Positions 1 to 5,434 of a DNA stretch of 5,434 nt are shown piece after piece. Below the pieces are notes generated by a model that did not search any database, was not told the origin of the DNA, and saw nothing but the letters and a program-made list of their open reading frames with translations. The stretch is from Candidatus Latescibacterota bacterium (GTDB lineage Bacteria; Latescibacterota; UBA2968; UBA8231): NCBI GenBank assembly GCA_003529325.1, contig DPVW01000340.1, positions 1 to 5,434 on the forward strand, given 5' to 3'. Position 1 is the first letter of the stretch, and the number at the start of each line of letters is the position of its first letter. A program made the translations under genes and the position numbers.

Positions 1-1
1 A

Positions 2-274
2 CGCCAGACTGCGACGTTGTTGGTACTCGACGAACACGATGCCCCAGTGGCAGGCGCGGATGTGTTGCTTGCAGGACTGAGCCGATCCAAGACAAATCGT
101 CAGGGCATCGCGAAGTTTTATTTGCCCGGGCCAGACATCTACGCGTTGGCCGTCACGGTCAACGGCCGCGAGGAAGTCCTGTATGAGGAGGAACTGGACC
201 AGGGGGAAAGGTACGTCTACCGACCGAACCCCGCCAAACCTGCGGGAAGATACTTCATACTCACGCAGAGGTAA
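2..274 (+). CDS. C-terminal part of a protein with a carboxypeptidase-regulatory-like beta-sandwich domain (5' end outside the window)
   Basis: The frame is open from base 2, so the gene begins before the window. The TTG at 17 is not a convincing start, because in-frame codons (R-Q-T-A-T) precede it. About 90 residues are visible. They carry the pattern of a carboxypeptidase regulatory-like or bacterial Ig-like repeat: LVLDEHDAPVAGADVLL (a D..xxPVxGAxV strand pair), then T-x-R-Q-G-x-A-x-F (the turn followed by GxAxFxLP), then YALAVTV. The piece ends YFILTQR and stops at TAA 272-274. Such domains are usually accessory folding or ligand-contact modules at the end of larger proteins, so the function of the whole protein cannot be told from here. 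No signal peptide or membrane segment is visible in this part. A perfect 10-bp palindrome (CGAACGTTCG, 275-284) abuts the stop codon. It lacks a T-tract, so I do not call it a terminator. Confidence 0.6.
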   Translation, partial: RQTATLLVLDEHDAPVAGADVLLAGLSRSKTNRQGIAKFYLPGPDIYALAVTVNGREEVLYEEELDQGERYVYRPNPAKPAGRYFILTQR

Positions 275-310
275 CGAACGTTCGACGGCCCCTGCACCGG
301 CTCACCACTG

Positions 311-360
311 ATAGTTGTTCGCTACCGGGCAATGCCGACCCATGACGTCAATAGTTCTTC
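311..360. repeat. Pair of 10-bp direct repeats 40 bp apart
   Basis: ATAGTTGTTC (311-320) and ATAGTTCTTC (351-360) match at 9 of 10 positions, and their starts are exactly 40 bp apart, close to four helical turns. The palindrome TGACGTCA (343-350) directly abuts the second copy. This may be a paired protein-binding site, but with only two copies chance is quite possible. Confidence 0.3.
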
Positions 361-366
361 TAACAG

Positions 367-439
367 CGAGGAAGCTTGAATATTGAGTTCGGGTGGCTAA
401 CCTGCGTAAGGGCAAAGCGCTTCCTCGGGTTGTAAACCC
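367..439. other. Candidate structured RNA or leader element: long-range 9-bp stem followed by a tight hairpin
   Basis: CGAGGAAGC (367-375) pairs perfectly with GCTTCCTCG (419-427), enclosing 43 nt. Inside, CGGGT and ACCTG around a GGCTA loop can form a 5-bp stem with one G-U pair. Immediately after the main stem, GGGTT (427-431) and AACCC (435-439) form a perfect 5-bp hairpin with a GTA loop, sharing base 427. AAGCGCTT (415-422) is a competing palindrome. The arrangement lies 128 nt before the ferredoxin start codon. The strand is uncertain, since inverted repeats read the same both ways; the + strand fits the downstream gene. No known riboswitch consensus is recognised. Confidence 0.3.
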
Positions 440-554
440 ACTGGGCGGCGATCTATCCACCCCTATCTGACCAGCGCAGACGTATTAATGACACCCTCAG
501 GCTCGACGGCGGTCGGGCTTGTTGATGGAGCCAATATCCCATCGACCTGCAGTC

Positions 555-560
555 AAGGAG
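555..560 (+). promoter_or_regulatory. Ribosome binding site of the ferredoxin gene (decides the start at 567)
   Basis: AAGGAG lies 6 nt before ATG 567. The longer in-frame alternative start at 519 has no such site and would add 16 residues unlike any ferredoxin N-terminus, so 567 is chosen. Confidence 0.85.
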
Positions 561-566
561 TTCACC

Positions 567-827
567 ATGAAGGTATGGATTGACCAAGATCTGTGTACCG
601 GCGACGGGCTCTGCGAGGAAATCGCCCCTGACGTGTTCTTCGGGATGGACGACGGTCTTTTCTACGTAAAGGAATCCCCGGAGAACTTCGGCACGGAGAA
701 GCTGTTCGACGGTGTCGCCAACCCTGGCGGAGCCGAAGGCACTGCGCGATTTCCTGACGGCCTATTGGACGCGGTCATCGAAGCCGCCGAAGAATGCCCA
801 GGAGAGTGCATCTTCATCGAGGCCTAG
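567..827 (+). CDS. Single-cluster ferredoxin ([3Fe-4S] or Asp-ligated [4Fe-4S])
   Basis: This is a small cytoplasmic electron carrier of 86 residues beginning MKVWIDQDLC, where KVWIDQD is the usual first beta strand. The cluster ligands visible are C10, C16 and C77 (followed by P78), in the pattern C-x2-D-x2-C ... C-P with D13 at the place of the usual second cysteine. The APDVF sequence (20-24) after C16 is typical of P450-type and related actinobacterial ferredoxins. Proteins lacking the second Cys normally carry a [3Fe-4S] cluster, but Pyrococcus furiosus ferredoxin has Asp here and uses it to ligate a [4Fe-4S] cluster. Both states are therefore possible. An insert at about residues 36-64 lengthens the protein between strand and helix. 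An extra C81 (in CPGEC) is not a standard ligand. No cytochrome P450 or reductase gene is adjacent, so the partner is unknown. ilvD follows 151 nt downstream on the same strand, and co-transcription is possible but not shown. Confidence 0.93.
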   Translation: MKVWIDQDLCTGDGLCEEIAPDVFFGMDDGLFYVKESPENFGTEKLFDGVANPGGAEGTARFPDGLLDAVIEAAEECPGECIFIEA

Positions 828-939
828 GACCACAGGATTACCCACGCCCTCGCCAATCCCCGCCGAGCGCAGTAGCCAGATATGTGGAGCACTTTTCTTC
901 GACGCTCTGGAAGGCTCACCGGCTAGATCCCGACGCGAT

Positions 940-951
940 CATGGTGCCATG
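940..951. promoter_or_regulatory. Short dyad upstream of ilvD (weak operator candidate)
   Basis: CATGG (940-944) and CCATG (947-951) form a perfect 5-bp dyad around TG, ending 27 nt before the ilvD start. The 828-978 gap otherwise holds no clear promoter or terminator. A small in-frame ATG at 949 runs only six codons to TAA 967-969. The site is short enough to be chance. Confidence 0.2.
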
Positions 952-978
952 CAGCCTGAGAGGCGGTAAGTTCGCGCC

Positions 979-2679
979 ATGGCTGAACAGTCCGTCACCC
1001 TAAATCGTTACTCGTCTCGCATAACCCAACCACCGAGCCAAGGCGCCTCCCAGGCCATGCTCTACGCGACCGGTCTGACCCCTGCCGATCTTCAGAAAGC
1101 GCAGGTGGGTGTTGCGTCATGCTGGTATGAGGGGAACCCATGCAACATGCATCTTGCAGACTTAGCGGACCATGTGAAGCGCGGCGTGGTGGAGTCAGGC
1201 CTGGTCGGGATGCGGTTTGACACAGTCGGTGTGTCCGACGGGATATCGATGGGCACTGACGGGATGTCGTACTCGTTGCCCAGCCGTGATCTCATCGCCG
1301 ACTCGATAGAAACGGTGATGGCAGCGCAATGGTACGACGGCCTGGTCGCGCTGCCGGGGTGCGACAAAAACATGCCCGGGTGTGTGATGGCTATGGGTCG
1401 GCTTGATCGGCCCGCCATAATGGTCTACGGCGGAACGATCCGGCCGGGCTCAACGATGATCGGCGGCGTTGAGGAAAAGCTCGACATCGTCTCGGCGTTC
1501 CAGAGCTACGGCCAATCCCTGGCTGGTTCGATCACCGAGGCGGAGCGCGAGGCCATCGTCGCCCACGCTTGCCCCGGCGCTGGTGCATGTGGAGGCATGT
1601 ACACAGCGAACACCATGGCCAGCGCCATCGAGGCTCTTGGTCTGAGTCTGCCCTACTCATCAAGCACCGCGGCCGTCGACCCAGCCAAAATCGACGAATG
1701 CGTTCGGGCCGGCCGCGCCATGCGGCGCCTACTCGAGGCTGACCTCAGACCGCGCCGGATCGTAACCCGAGGCTCGCTGGAGAACGCGATGGTAGTGACC
1801 ATGGCGCTGGGCGGATCAACCAATGCAGTGATCCATCTGATCGCCATGGCGCGGGCCTTCGAGCTGGAGTTAACCATCGATGATTGGCAGGCAACAGCCT
1901 CCCGGGTTCCGCTTCTCGCAGACCTCAAACCGTCGGGTCGCTACGTTATGGCCGACCTACACGAGGTGGGGGGTGTCCCCGCAGTGATGCGGTACCTGTT
2001 GGAACAGGATCTGATTGATGGTGAACAGCTCACGGTCACCGGTCAGACCATCGCAGAGAACCTCGAGACGGTGCCGGATCTGACTGAGGGTCAAGACGTC
2101 ATCGCGACCGTCGACGCACCAGTGAAGGAACGAGGTCATATCAGCATCCTGCGGGGCAACCTGGCGCCGGGTGGCGCGGTCGGTAAGGTCACCGGAAAAC
2201 AGGGGCTCCAGTTCACCGGACCGGCCCGGGTGTTCGACAACGAAGAGGACATGTTGGCGGGACTTGAGCAGGGCGTGATCACATCGGGTGATGTCATCGT
2301 CATCCGCTACGAAGGCCCCAAGGGAGGGCCCGGTATGCCCGAAATGCTCACTCCAACAAGTGCCCTGGCAGGGGCCGGTTTCATCGACCAAGTTGCGCTT
2401 ATCACCGACGGACGCTTCTCGGGAGGAAGCCACGGCTTCATCATCGGCCACGTCGTGCCGGAGGCACAGGACGGCGGCCCGATCGCGTTAGTCCAGGACG
2501 GCGACACAATCACGATCGACGACGAAACCCACGCTCTCACCGTCGACCTATCCGATGAACAACTGGCCGCCCGTCAGAGCGAATGGACCGCACCACCTCT
2601 CAAAGCCAGCAGCGGCGCGCTCTGGAAATACATCAAGAACGTCGAGGACGCCAGCCACGGCTGCATCACCGACGGCTGA
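979..2679 (+). CDS. ilvD: Dihydroxy-acid dehydratase, [2Fe-2S] type
   Basis: The 566-residue protein has the full family length. IlvD dehydrates 2,3-dihydroxyisovalerate and 2,3-dihydroxy-3-methylvalerate to the 2-keto acids, the third common step of valine, isoleucine and leucine (and pantothenate) synthesis in the cytoplasm. Visible landmarks, in order, are NPCNMH with C55, VSDG with D87, GCDKNMPG with C128, D129 and K130, [13 protein letters not shown] with C204, [10 protein letters not shown] (278-287), GPGMPEM (450-456) and [10 protein letters not shown] (477-486). C55, C128 and C204 are the three cysteines of the [2Fe-2S] class. D87, D129, a carbamylated K130 and E455 are expected around Mg2+, and a Ser in 481-484 (probably S481) is the likely base. 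An in-frame TAA at 967-969 makes ATG 979 the first possible start, preceded by a weak GAGAGGCGG (958-966). The related sugar-acid dehydratases are less likely, because the N-terminal [19 protein letters not shown] style and all core motifs are those of IlvD. No other ilv gene is nearby. Confidence 0.97.
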   Translation: MAEQSVTLNRYSSRITQPPSQGASQAMLYATGLTPADLQKAQVGVASCWYEGNPCNMHLADLADHVKRGVVESGLVGMRFDTVGVSDGISMGTDGMSYSLPSRDLIADSIETVMAAQWYDGLVALPGCDKNMPGCVMAMGRLDRPAIMVYGGTIRPGSTMIGGVEEKLDIVSAFQSYGQSLAGSITEAEREAIVAHACPGAGACGGMYTANTMASAIEALGLSLPYSSSTAAVDPAKIDECVRAGRAMRRLLEADLRPRRIVTRGSLENAMVVTMALGGSTNAVIHLIAMARAFELELTIDDWQATASRVPLLADLKPSGRYVMADLHEVGGVPAVMRYLLEQDLIDGEQLTVTGQTIAENLETVPDLTEGQDVIATVDAPVKERGHISILRGNLAPGGAVGKVTGKQGLQFTGPARVFDNEEDMLAGLEQGVITSGDVIVIRYEGPKGGPGMPEMLTPTSALAGAGFIDQVALITDGRFSGGSHGFIIGHVVPEAQDGGPIALVQDGDTITIDDETHALTVDLSDEQLAARQSEWTAPPLKASSGALWKYIKNVEDASHGCITDG

Positions 2680-2724
2680 GGTTCGGCTCTGATCGGTTCA
2701 ATTGTGGTACCAAGCACCAACCAT

Positions 2725-2746
2725 CGGTCTCGTCCGCCTCGGACCG
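2725..2746. terminator. Weak hairpin between the convergent ilvD and moaA genes
   Basis: The 86-nt gap between the two converging stop codons contains CGGTC (2725-2729) and GACCG (2742-2746). An alternative smaller hairpin, TCCG-CCT-CGGA, lies at 2733-2743. On the + strand TTCT follows at 2747-2750, but there is no real T-tract on either side. It could end transcription from both directions, though evidence beyond its location is thin. Confidence 0.25.
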
Positions 2747-2765
2747 TTCTGGCTGTGGCGGGTGC

Positions 2766-3773
2766 TCAGCCGCCGATGTGGCTCATTTCGACCTTGTTGA
2801 GCCCGGCGGTCAGCGATGACCTGATCTCGGAGTACCGGTCCGTTCGGCCGGCCCAGAGGTCGTGCACGGCCTCGTCGAGGCTTTCGCTGCCTGCGCCCTC
2901 CCTCAGTAACGTCCGCAGGTCGGTTCCATGGGTGGCAAAAAGACAGGTGTAGACGACACCCTCTGCCGAAAGTCGGGCACGGCTGCAGGCCCCGCAGAAC
3001 GGCTCAGTGACCGAGGCGATTACGCCTACTTCTCCCGTGCCGTCTCGATAACCCCAGCGCTGAGCCACCTCGCCCGAGTGCGAGGCGGCCAGCGGTTCGA
3101 TCCCGAACTCCTGGTTGAGGGTGTTGATGATCTCCCGGGCCGGCAACACGTCGTTGAGCCGCCATCCGTTTGTCGTGCCGACATCCATGTACTCGATGAA
3201 ACGGACGATGTGGCCGGTCCCCTTGAAGTGTCGAGCCATATCGGTGATGGAGCTTTCGTTCATACCTCGCTTCACCACCATGTTGATCTTTATCGGAGTA
3301 AGCCCGGCTTCGGCCGCTGCGGCGATCCCGTCGAGCACTCCCTGTACAGCGAAGTCGACGTCGTTCATAGCCTTGAAAACGTCGTCGTCCATGGAGTCGA
3401 GGCTGACTGTGACTCGATGCAGCCCCGCTGCCGCCAGATCGCTGGCCATGCGGCCCAGCAGGGCGCCGTTGGTGGTGAGGGTCAGGTCCTCGATGTCGGG
3501 GATCATCGCGAGCGTGGCGACAAGGTCCTCGATCCCCTTTCGCAAGAGCGGTTCCCCTCCAGTGAGGCGAATCTTGCGGACCCCGTGGCGCACGAAGGAT
3601 CTGGCCACGCGGTCGATCTCCTCGAAGCTGAGCAGCGAGTCGCGGGTGAGGAATTCATATTCGCGGTTGAAGATCTCCTTCGGCATGCAGTAGGTGCAGC
3701 GGAAGTTGCATCGGTCGGTGACTGAGATACGTAGGTCCCGGACAGGCCGGCCCAAGGTGTCCTCAACACTCAT
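2766..3773 (-). CDS. moaA: GTP 3',8-cyclase MoaA (radical SAM, molybdenum cofactor synthesis)
   Basis: The 335-residue protein has the usual MoaA length. It catalyses the SAM-dependent cyclisation of GTP to 3',8-cyclo-7,8-dihydro-GTP, which MoaC converts to cyclic pyranopterin monophosphate. The radical SAM cluster motif is C22-x3-C26-x2-C29 in [13 protein letters not shown], with the SAM-contact GGEP at 72-75 and TTNG at 100-103. The C-terminal cluster motif C260-x2-C263-x13-C277 is intact, with S264-R-A-R267, whose arginines contact the GTP phosphates in characterised homologues. The terminal Gly-Gly (334-335) needed for activity is present. The start ATG at 3773-3771 is preceded by GGAG at an 8-nt spacing (3785-3782), and [16 protein letters not shown] is the normal family beginning. 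The gene lies 152 nt downstream of the CUAEP radical SAM gene on the same strand and converges on ilvD. No moaC, moaE or mog gene is in the window. A candidate -10 with an overlapping dyad (3824-3848) suggests its own promoter. Confidence 0.97.
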   Translation of the reverse strand: MSVEDTLGRPVRDLRISVTDRCNFRCTYCMPKEIFNREYEFLTRDSLLSFEEIDRVARSFVRHGVRKIRLTGGEPLLRKGIEDLVATLAMIPDIEDLTLTTNGALLGRMASDLAAAGLHRVTVSLDSMDDDVFKAMNDVDFAVQGVLDGIAAAAEAGLTPIKINMVVKRGMNESSITDMARHFKGTGHIVRFIEYMDVGTTNGWRLNDVLPAREIINTLNQEFGIEPLAASHSGEVAQRWGYRDGTGEVGVIASVTEPFCGACSRARLSAEGVVYTCLFATHGTDLRTLLREGAGSESLDEAVHDLWAGRTDRYSEIRSSLTAGLNKVEMSHIGG

Positions 3774-3823
3774 ATCGCGAACTCCAGACGACGAACTTCA
3801 GCACAACTGCGGCGACGTGGCCA

Positions 3824-3848
3824 ATTGTAGCCTCGGTCTGGTAGACCG
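3824..3848 (-). promoter_or_regulatory. Candidate moaA promoter with an overlapping operator-like dyad
   Basis: On the - strand TACAAT (3829-3824) is a near-consensus -10 box, about 50 nt before the moaA start codon. The spacer just upstream is occupied by a perfect inverted repeat, CGGTCT-ACC-AGACCG (3848-3834), where a bound protein could block RNA polymerase. No good -35 hexamer is seen at 16-18 nt. The placement suggests regulated moaA transcription, but the regulator is unknown. Confidence 0.4.
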
Positions 3849-3917
3849 CGGGCTTGAGGCCGCGTGAGGAGGGCCCAACATCGCGGCCCTGCGTGGTGTC
3901 CGGCTGCGCGATCCGGA
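3847..3917 (-). other. Two small hairpins in the gap between the CUAEP gene and moaA
   Basis: Reading the - strand, TCCGG (3917-3913) can pair with CCGGA (3903-3899) around a 9-nt loop, starting 8 nt after the terminal TGA. Further on, CGCGG (3864-3860) pairs with CCGCG (3851-3847) around an 8-nt loop. Neither has a T-tract, so termination would have to be of the non-classical kind. The second hairpin shares bases 3847-3848 with the dyad upstream of moaA, so the two folds exclude each other. Confidence 0.2.
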
Positions 3918-3925
3918 GATGGCGA

Positions 3926-5341
3926 TCAGATGTGAGCGAACTGCTCCCGGGTGGGCTCAGCTCAGCAATACCACGGCTCTGTGAGATAGGGGATCGTCGC
4001 CACCTGGGGAACCTCGTCCTGCCATGCCACATCCGGTCGATCTTGAGGCGTATCTCCTGCTGCCGCGGTTATGCGCCAGACCTCGTCGAACACTTCTCTC
4101 CGTGTTCGCTTTGCGGCCTGAGCGCCGACCACGGCCGACAGCACCCGCTGACCCAAACGGTCAACGGCGGGGTCGGGGTGTCTCCATGGGTGACACAGGG
4201 CCTCACGATCGAGCTCGCCCACCGCGTCGGCGAGCTCGGACAGGTCAAGCAGTTTCGAGCCGGGCGGAATCAGCAGGCGGATCGCGTACTGCACCGGCGA
4301 CATGTTGTCGACGAGCCCGAGCCGGTTGAGGGTCCTTAGGAACTCGGCGTACCCCTCAATCGTTGTCCACGGCGTGAACGGGACAAACGTCGGGTTGATC
4401 GCTAGGCCTATAGCGCTCAGCGCGTCGATAACGATCGCGACATCGCCAGGAGTATGCCCTTTGTCGAATCTCTTGAGGATTTCGTTGTCGAACGATTCCA
4501 CCGCGCTAGTGACCAGGACGCAACCGGTGTCCTTCAGCTCTGAAAGCAGATCGATGCGATCGCAGAGGTGTTCGACCTTGATAGTGACGTCATAGGAGAG
4601 ATTTGGGAACAGGGCGTGCAGGGCGCGTACCAGGCGGAGTGCGTGGGCGGGTCCGTTGAAGAAATCGGGATCTCCGAAGGTGATGTGCTCGGCTCCTGCA
4701 TCAACCTGGCGGCCGATATCAGCAAGAACGATCTCCCTTGGCACTATGTGGAACCGACCGTCATATACCGGAACGATCGGACAGTGCCGACAGCGGTGCC
4801 GACAACCGCGAGACGCCTCGGTGTAGCCAACCACACGAGTCGCTCCACCAGGAAGCACAAGGTGGGCGTACTGCTCCAAAGGCGGAAGCGATCGACGGTC
4901 AGGGATCATGAACTTCTGGCGGGCAAGGGAAATCAGCGGCAGCGACTGTTGGACGAGTCGTCGCCCTTTCACAACCACATCCTCGAACAACTCGACCAGG
5001 CCGCTCTCGTATTCGCCCCCCAGAATCGTGTCCGCTCCTGCGCTACGGAGAAACTCGTGGTTGAGAGGCGCATACAACCCGAAGAAACAGATGTGGGCCT
5101 GCGGGTTGATCTCTGTGACCCGTTCAAGAACTGGTTTTGCCAGCCGGGTGGCGGTGTGCATCGGAACGTAGAAACCGATCAGCGCCGCTTTACGAACAGC
5201 GCTCTCGTCGAGATCGCACAACGAGAGGTCCTGCACGACGACATCTGCACCTGCACGGGCCAGCCACGCCGCCGGTGACGCAAGTCCGAAGGGTTGGCGC
5301 CCGAGCTCATAGGTCGACAACAGTACGACGGTGCGTGACAT
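3926..5341 (-). CDS. CUAEP-tail radical SAM selenoprotein (in-frame TGA at 3964-3962 read as selenocysteine)
   Basis: With the TGA read through, the protein has 471 residues with Sec at 460; without it, translation ends at C459. Residues 1 to about 125 are a Rossmann-like domain of the B12-binding radical SAM type, starting MSRTVVLLSTYELG and including GGEYE (108-112). The classic cobalamin DxHxxG is absent, so B12 binding is doubtful. The radical SAM core follows, with C180-x3-C184-x2-C187 in RGCRHRCRHCP for the [4Fe-4S] cluster, then GDPDFFN (223-229) and SAVESFDN (279-286). The tail reads PYLTEPWYC-Sec-AEPTREQFAHI and ends at a second TGA (3928-3926). From memory this matches the NCBIfam family CUAEP/CCAEP-tail radical SAM (seleno)protein. 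Its substrate is unknown; the vicinal Cys-Sec pair suggests a redox or metal-binding tail. The ATG at 5341 is preferred over GTG 5413 because the family-like sequence begins there and a candidate -10 lies between the two. moaA follows on the same strand. Selenocysteine insertion requires selABCD elsewhere in the genome. Confidence 0.88.
3933..3964 (-). promoter_or_regulatory. Candidate bacterial SECIS element at the selenocysteine TGA
   Basis: Two alternative folds start at or just after the TGA (3964-3962). In fold A, 3964-3958 pairs with 3943-3937 (7 bp including two G-U), then an AG/AG internal mismatch (3957-3956 and 3945-3944), then CCC (3955-3953) with GGG (3948-3946) around an ACCC loop. 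In fold B, TGAGC (3959-3955) pairs with GCTCA (3937-3933). GGA (3947-3945) then pairs with TTC (3940-3938) around a GCAG loop whose first base lies 17 nt past the TGA, leaving a one-sided bulge. Fold B meets the usual bacterial rule of a G among the first two loop bases at about 16-37 nt distance. No folding energy was computed. Confidence 0.5.
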
Positions 5342-5379
5342 GACAGGTCCAGGCTCTGTTAACCAGGTCAGAGAAGGGC

Positions 5380-5388
5380 ATCGTACCA
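5380..5388 (-). promoter_or_regulatory. Candidate extended -10 promoter of the CUAEP radical SAM gene
   Basis: On the - strand TGGTACGAT (5388-5380) is an extended -10 box (TGn followed by TACGAT), ending 38 nt before the ATG at 5341. No good -35 is seen, which an extended -10 can tolerate. It lies inside the longer GTG-initiated reading of the gene, which supports the 5341 start. The remaining bases to the window edge show no gene. Confidence 0.35.
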
Positions 5389-5434
5389 GGCGATCAGATG
5401 GCCAGTGCCCCACAACCTGTTCACGATGCCGCCC

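Larger units (their letters stand above)
275..566. other. Intergenic region upstream of the ferredoxin gene, with several inverted repeats and no visible gene
   Basis: This 292-nt gap holds no coding frame with protein-like composition. It contains a 10-bp palindrome at 275-284, a near-perfect 10-mer direct repeat at 311-320 and 351-360, an 8-bp palindrome TGACGTCA at 343-350, a 9-bp perfect inverted repeat with arms 367-375 and 419-427, and a tight hairpin at 427-439. TATTAA at 483-488 is a possible -10 box, but no matching -35 lies at normal spacing. The concentration of dyads suggests a regulatory leader or a small structured RNA, though none matches a riboswitch class that I can recognise. 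Confidence 0.5.

Noticed and set aside
275..284. CGAACGTTCG read as an actinobacterial LexA/SOS box.
   Set aside because: The SOS box needs four bases between the GAAC and GTTC half-sites, and here the half-sites touch.
378..439. CGGGTTGTAAACC, with GAATATTG upstream, resembles a piece of 16S rRNA.
   Set aside because: Only these short words match. The spacing between them and the flanking sequence differ from 16S, and no further rRNA sequence follows.
1957..2451. A 164-codon open frame on the - strand inside ilvD.
   Set aside because: It lies antisense to the strongly conserved IlvD core, has no family pattern and no ribosome binding site context; it is a high-GC shadow.
2928..3725. A 265-codon open frame on the + strand opposite moaA.
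   Set aside because: It overlaps the full conserved MoaA gene in antisense and its translation shows no recognisable domain.
3770..3925. The frame of the CUAEP gene stays open after the second TGA for about 51 codons, to a TGA that overlaps the moaA start (ATGA).
   Set aside because: The translation is an Arg- and Pro-rich string with no motif, typical of random high-GC frames, and the CUAEP tail is already complete. The ATGA overlap is probably coincidence.
3854..4339. A 161-codon + strand frame opposite the 3' end of the CUAEP gene.
   Set aside because: It is antisense to conserved radical SAM protein sequence and to the Sec tail, with no supporting motif.
5342..5413. A longer GTG start at 5413 for the CUAEP gene, adding 24 residues.
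   Set aside because: The added residues do not resemble the family N-terminus, there is no good ribosome binding site, and a candidate -10 box falls inside the extension.

Overview
This 5.4 kb window looks like a chromosomal segment of a high-GC actinobacterium. The ferredoxin and the two-strand mix of single-gene units remind me of Acidimicrobiia-type genomes, but that placement comes from memory of protein style and is not proven by the sequence.

Layout. On the + strand: the 3' end of a gene whose product ends in a carboxypeptidase-regulatory-like beta-sandwich (2-274); a 292-nt intergenic stretch with inverted repeats; an 86-residue single-cluster ferredoxin with an unusual C-x2-D-x2-C ligand set (567-827); and a complete dihydroxy-acid dehydratase, ilvD (979-2679). 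On the - strand, convergent with ilvD and read from the right edge inward: a B12-binding-type radical SAM protein (5341-3926), followed after about 150 nt by moaA, GTP 3',8-cyclase (3773-2766).

The most notable point is the end of the right-hand radical SAM gene. A standard translation stops after ...PWYC at a TGA (3964-3962). Reading that TGA as selenocysteine gives Cys-Sec-Ala-Glu-Pro (CUAEP) plus a short tail before a second TGA at 3928-3926. CUAEP is the signature of a known family of radical SAM (seleno)proteins, whose other members carry CCAEP. The bases that start at the TGA can also fold into SECIS-like hairpins. The gene is therefore best annotated as a 471-residue selenoprotein with Sec at residue 460, and an ordinary ORF caller would truncate it.

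How the genes relate. Every complete gene encodes an Fe-S protein: the ferredoxin, the [2Fe-2S] dehydratase IlvD and two [4Fe-4S] radical SAM enzymes. IlvD serves branched-chain amino acid synthesis, MoaA the first step of molybdenum cofactor synthesis, and the CUAEP protein has an unknown substrate. The ferredoxin is a plausible but unproven electron donor for the radical SAM enzymes. No selA, selB, selC, selD or other moa gene lies in the window.
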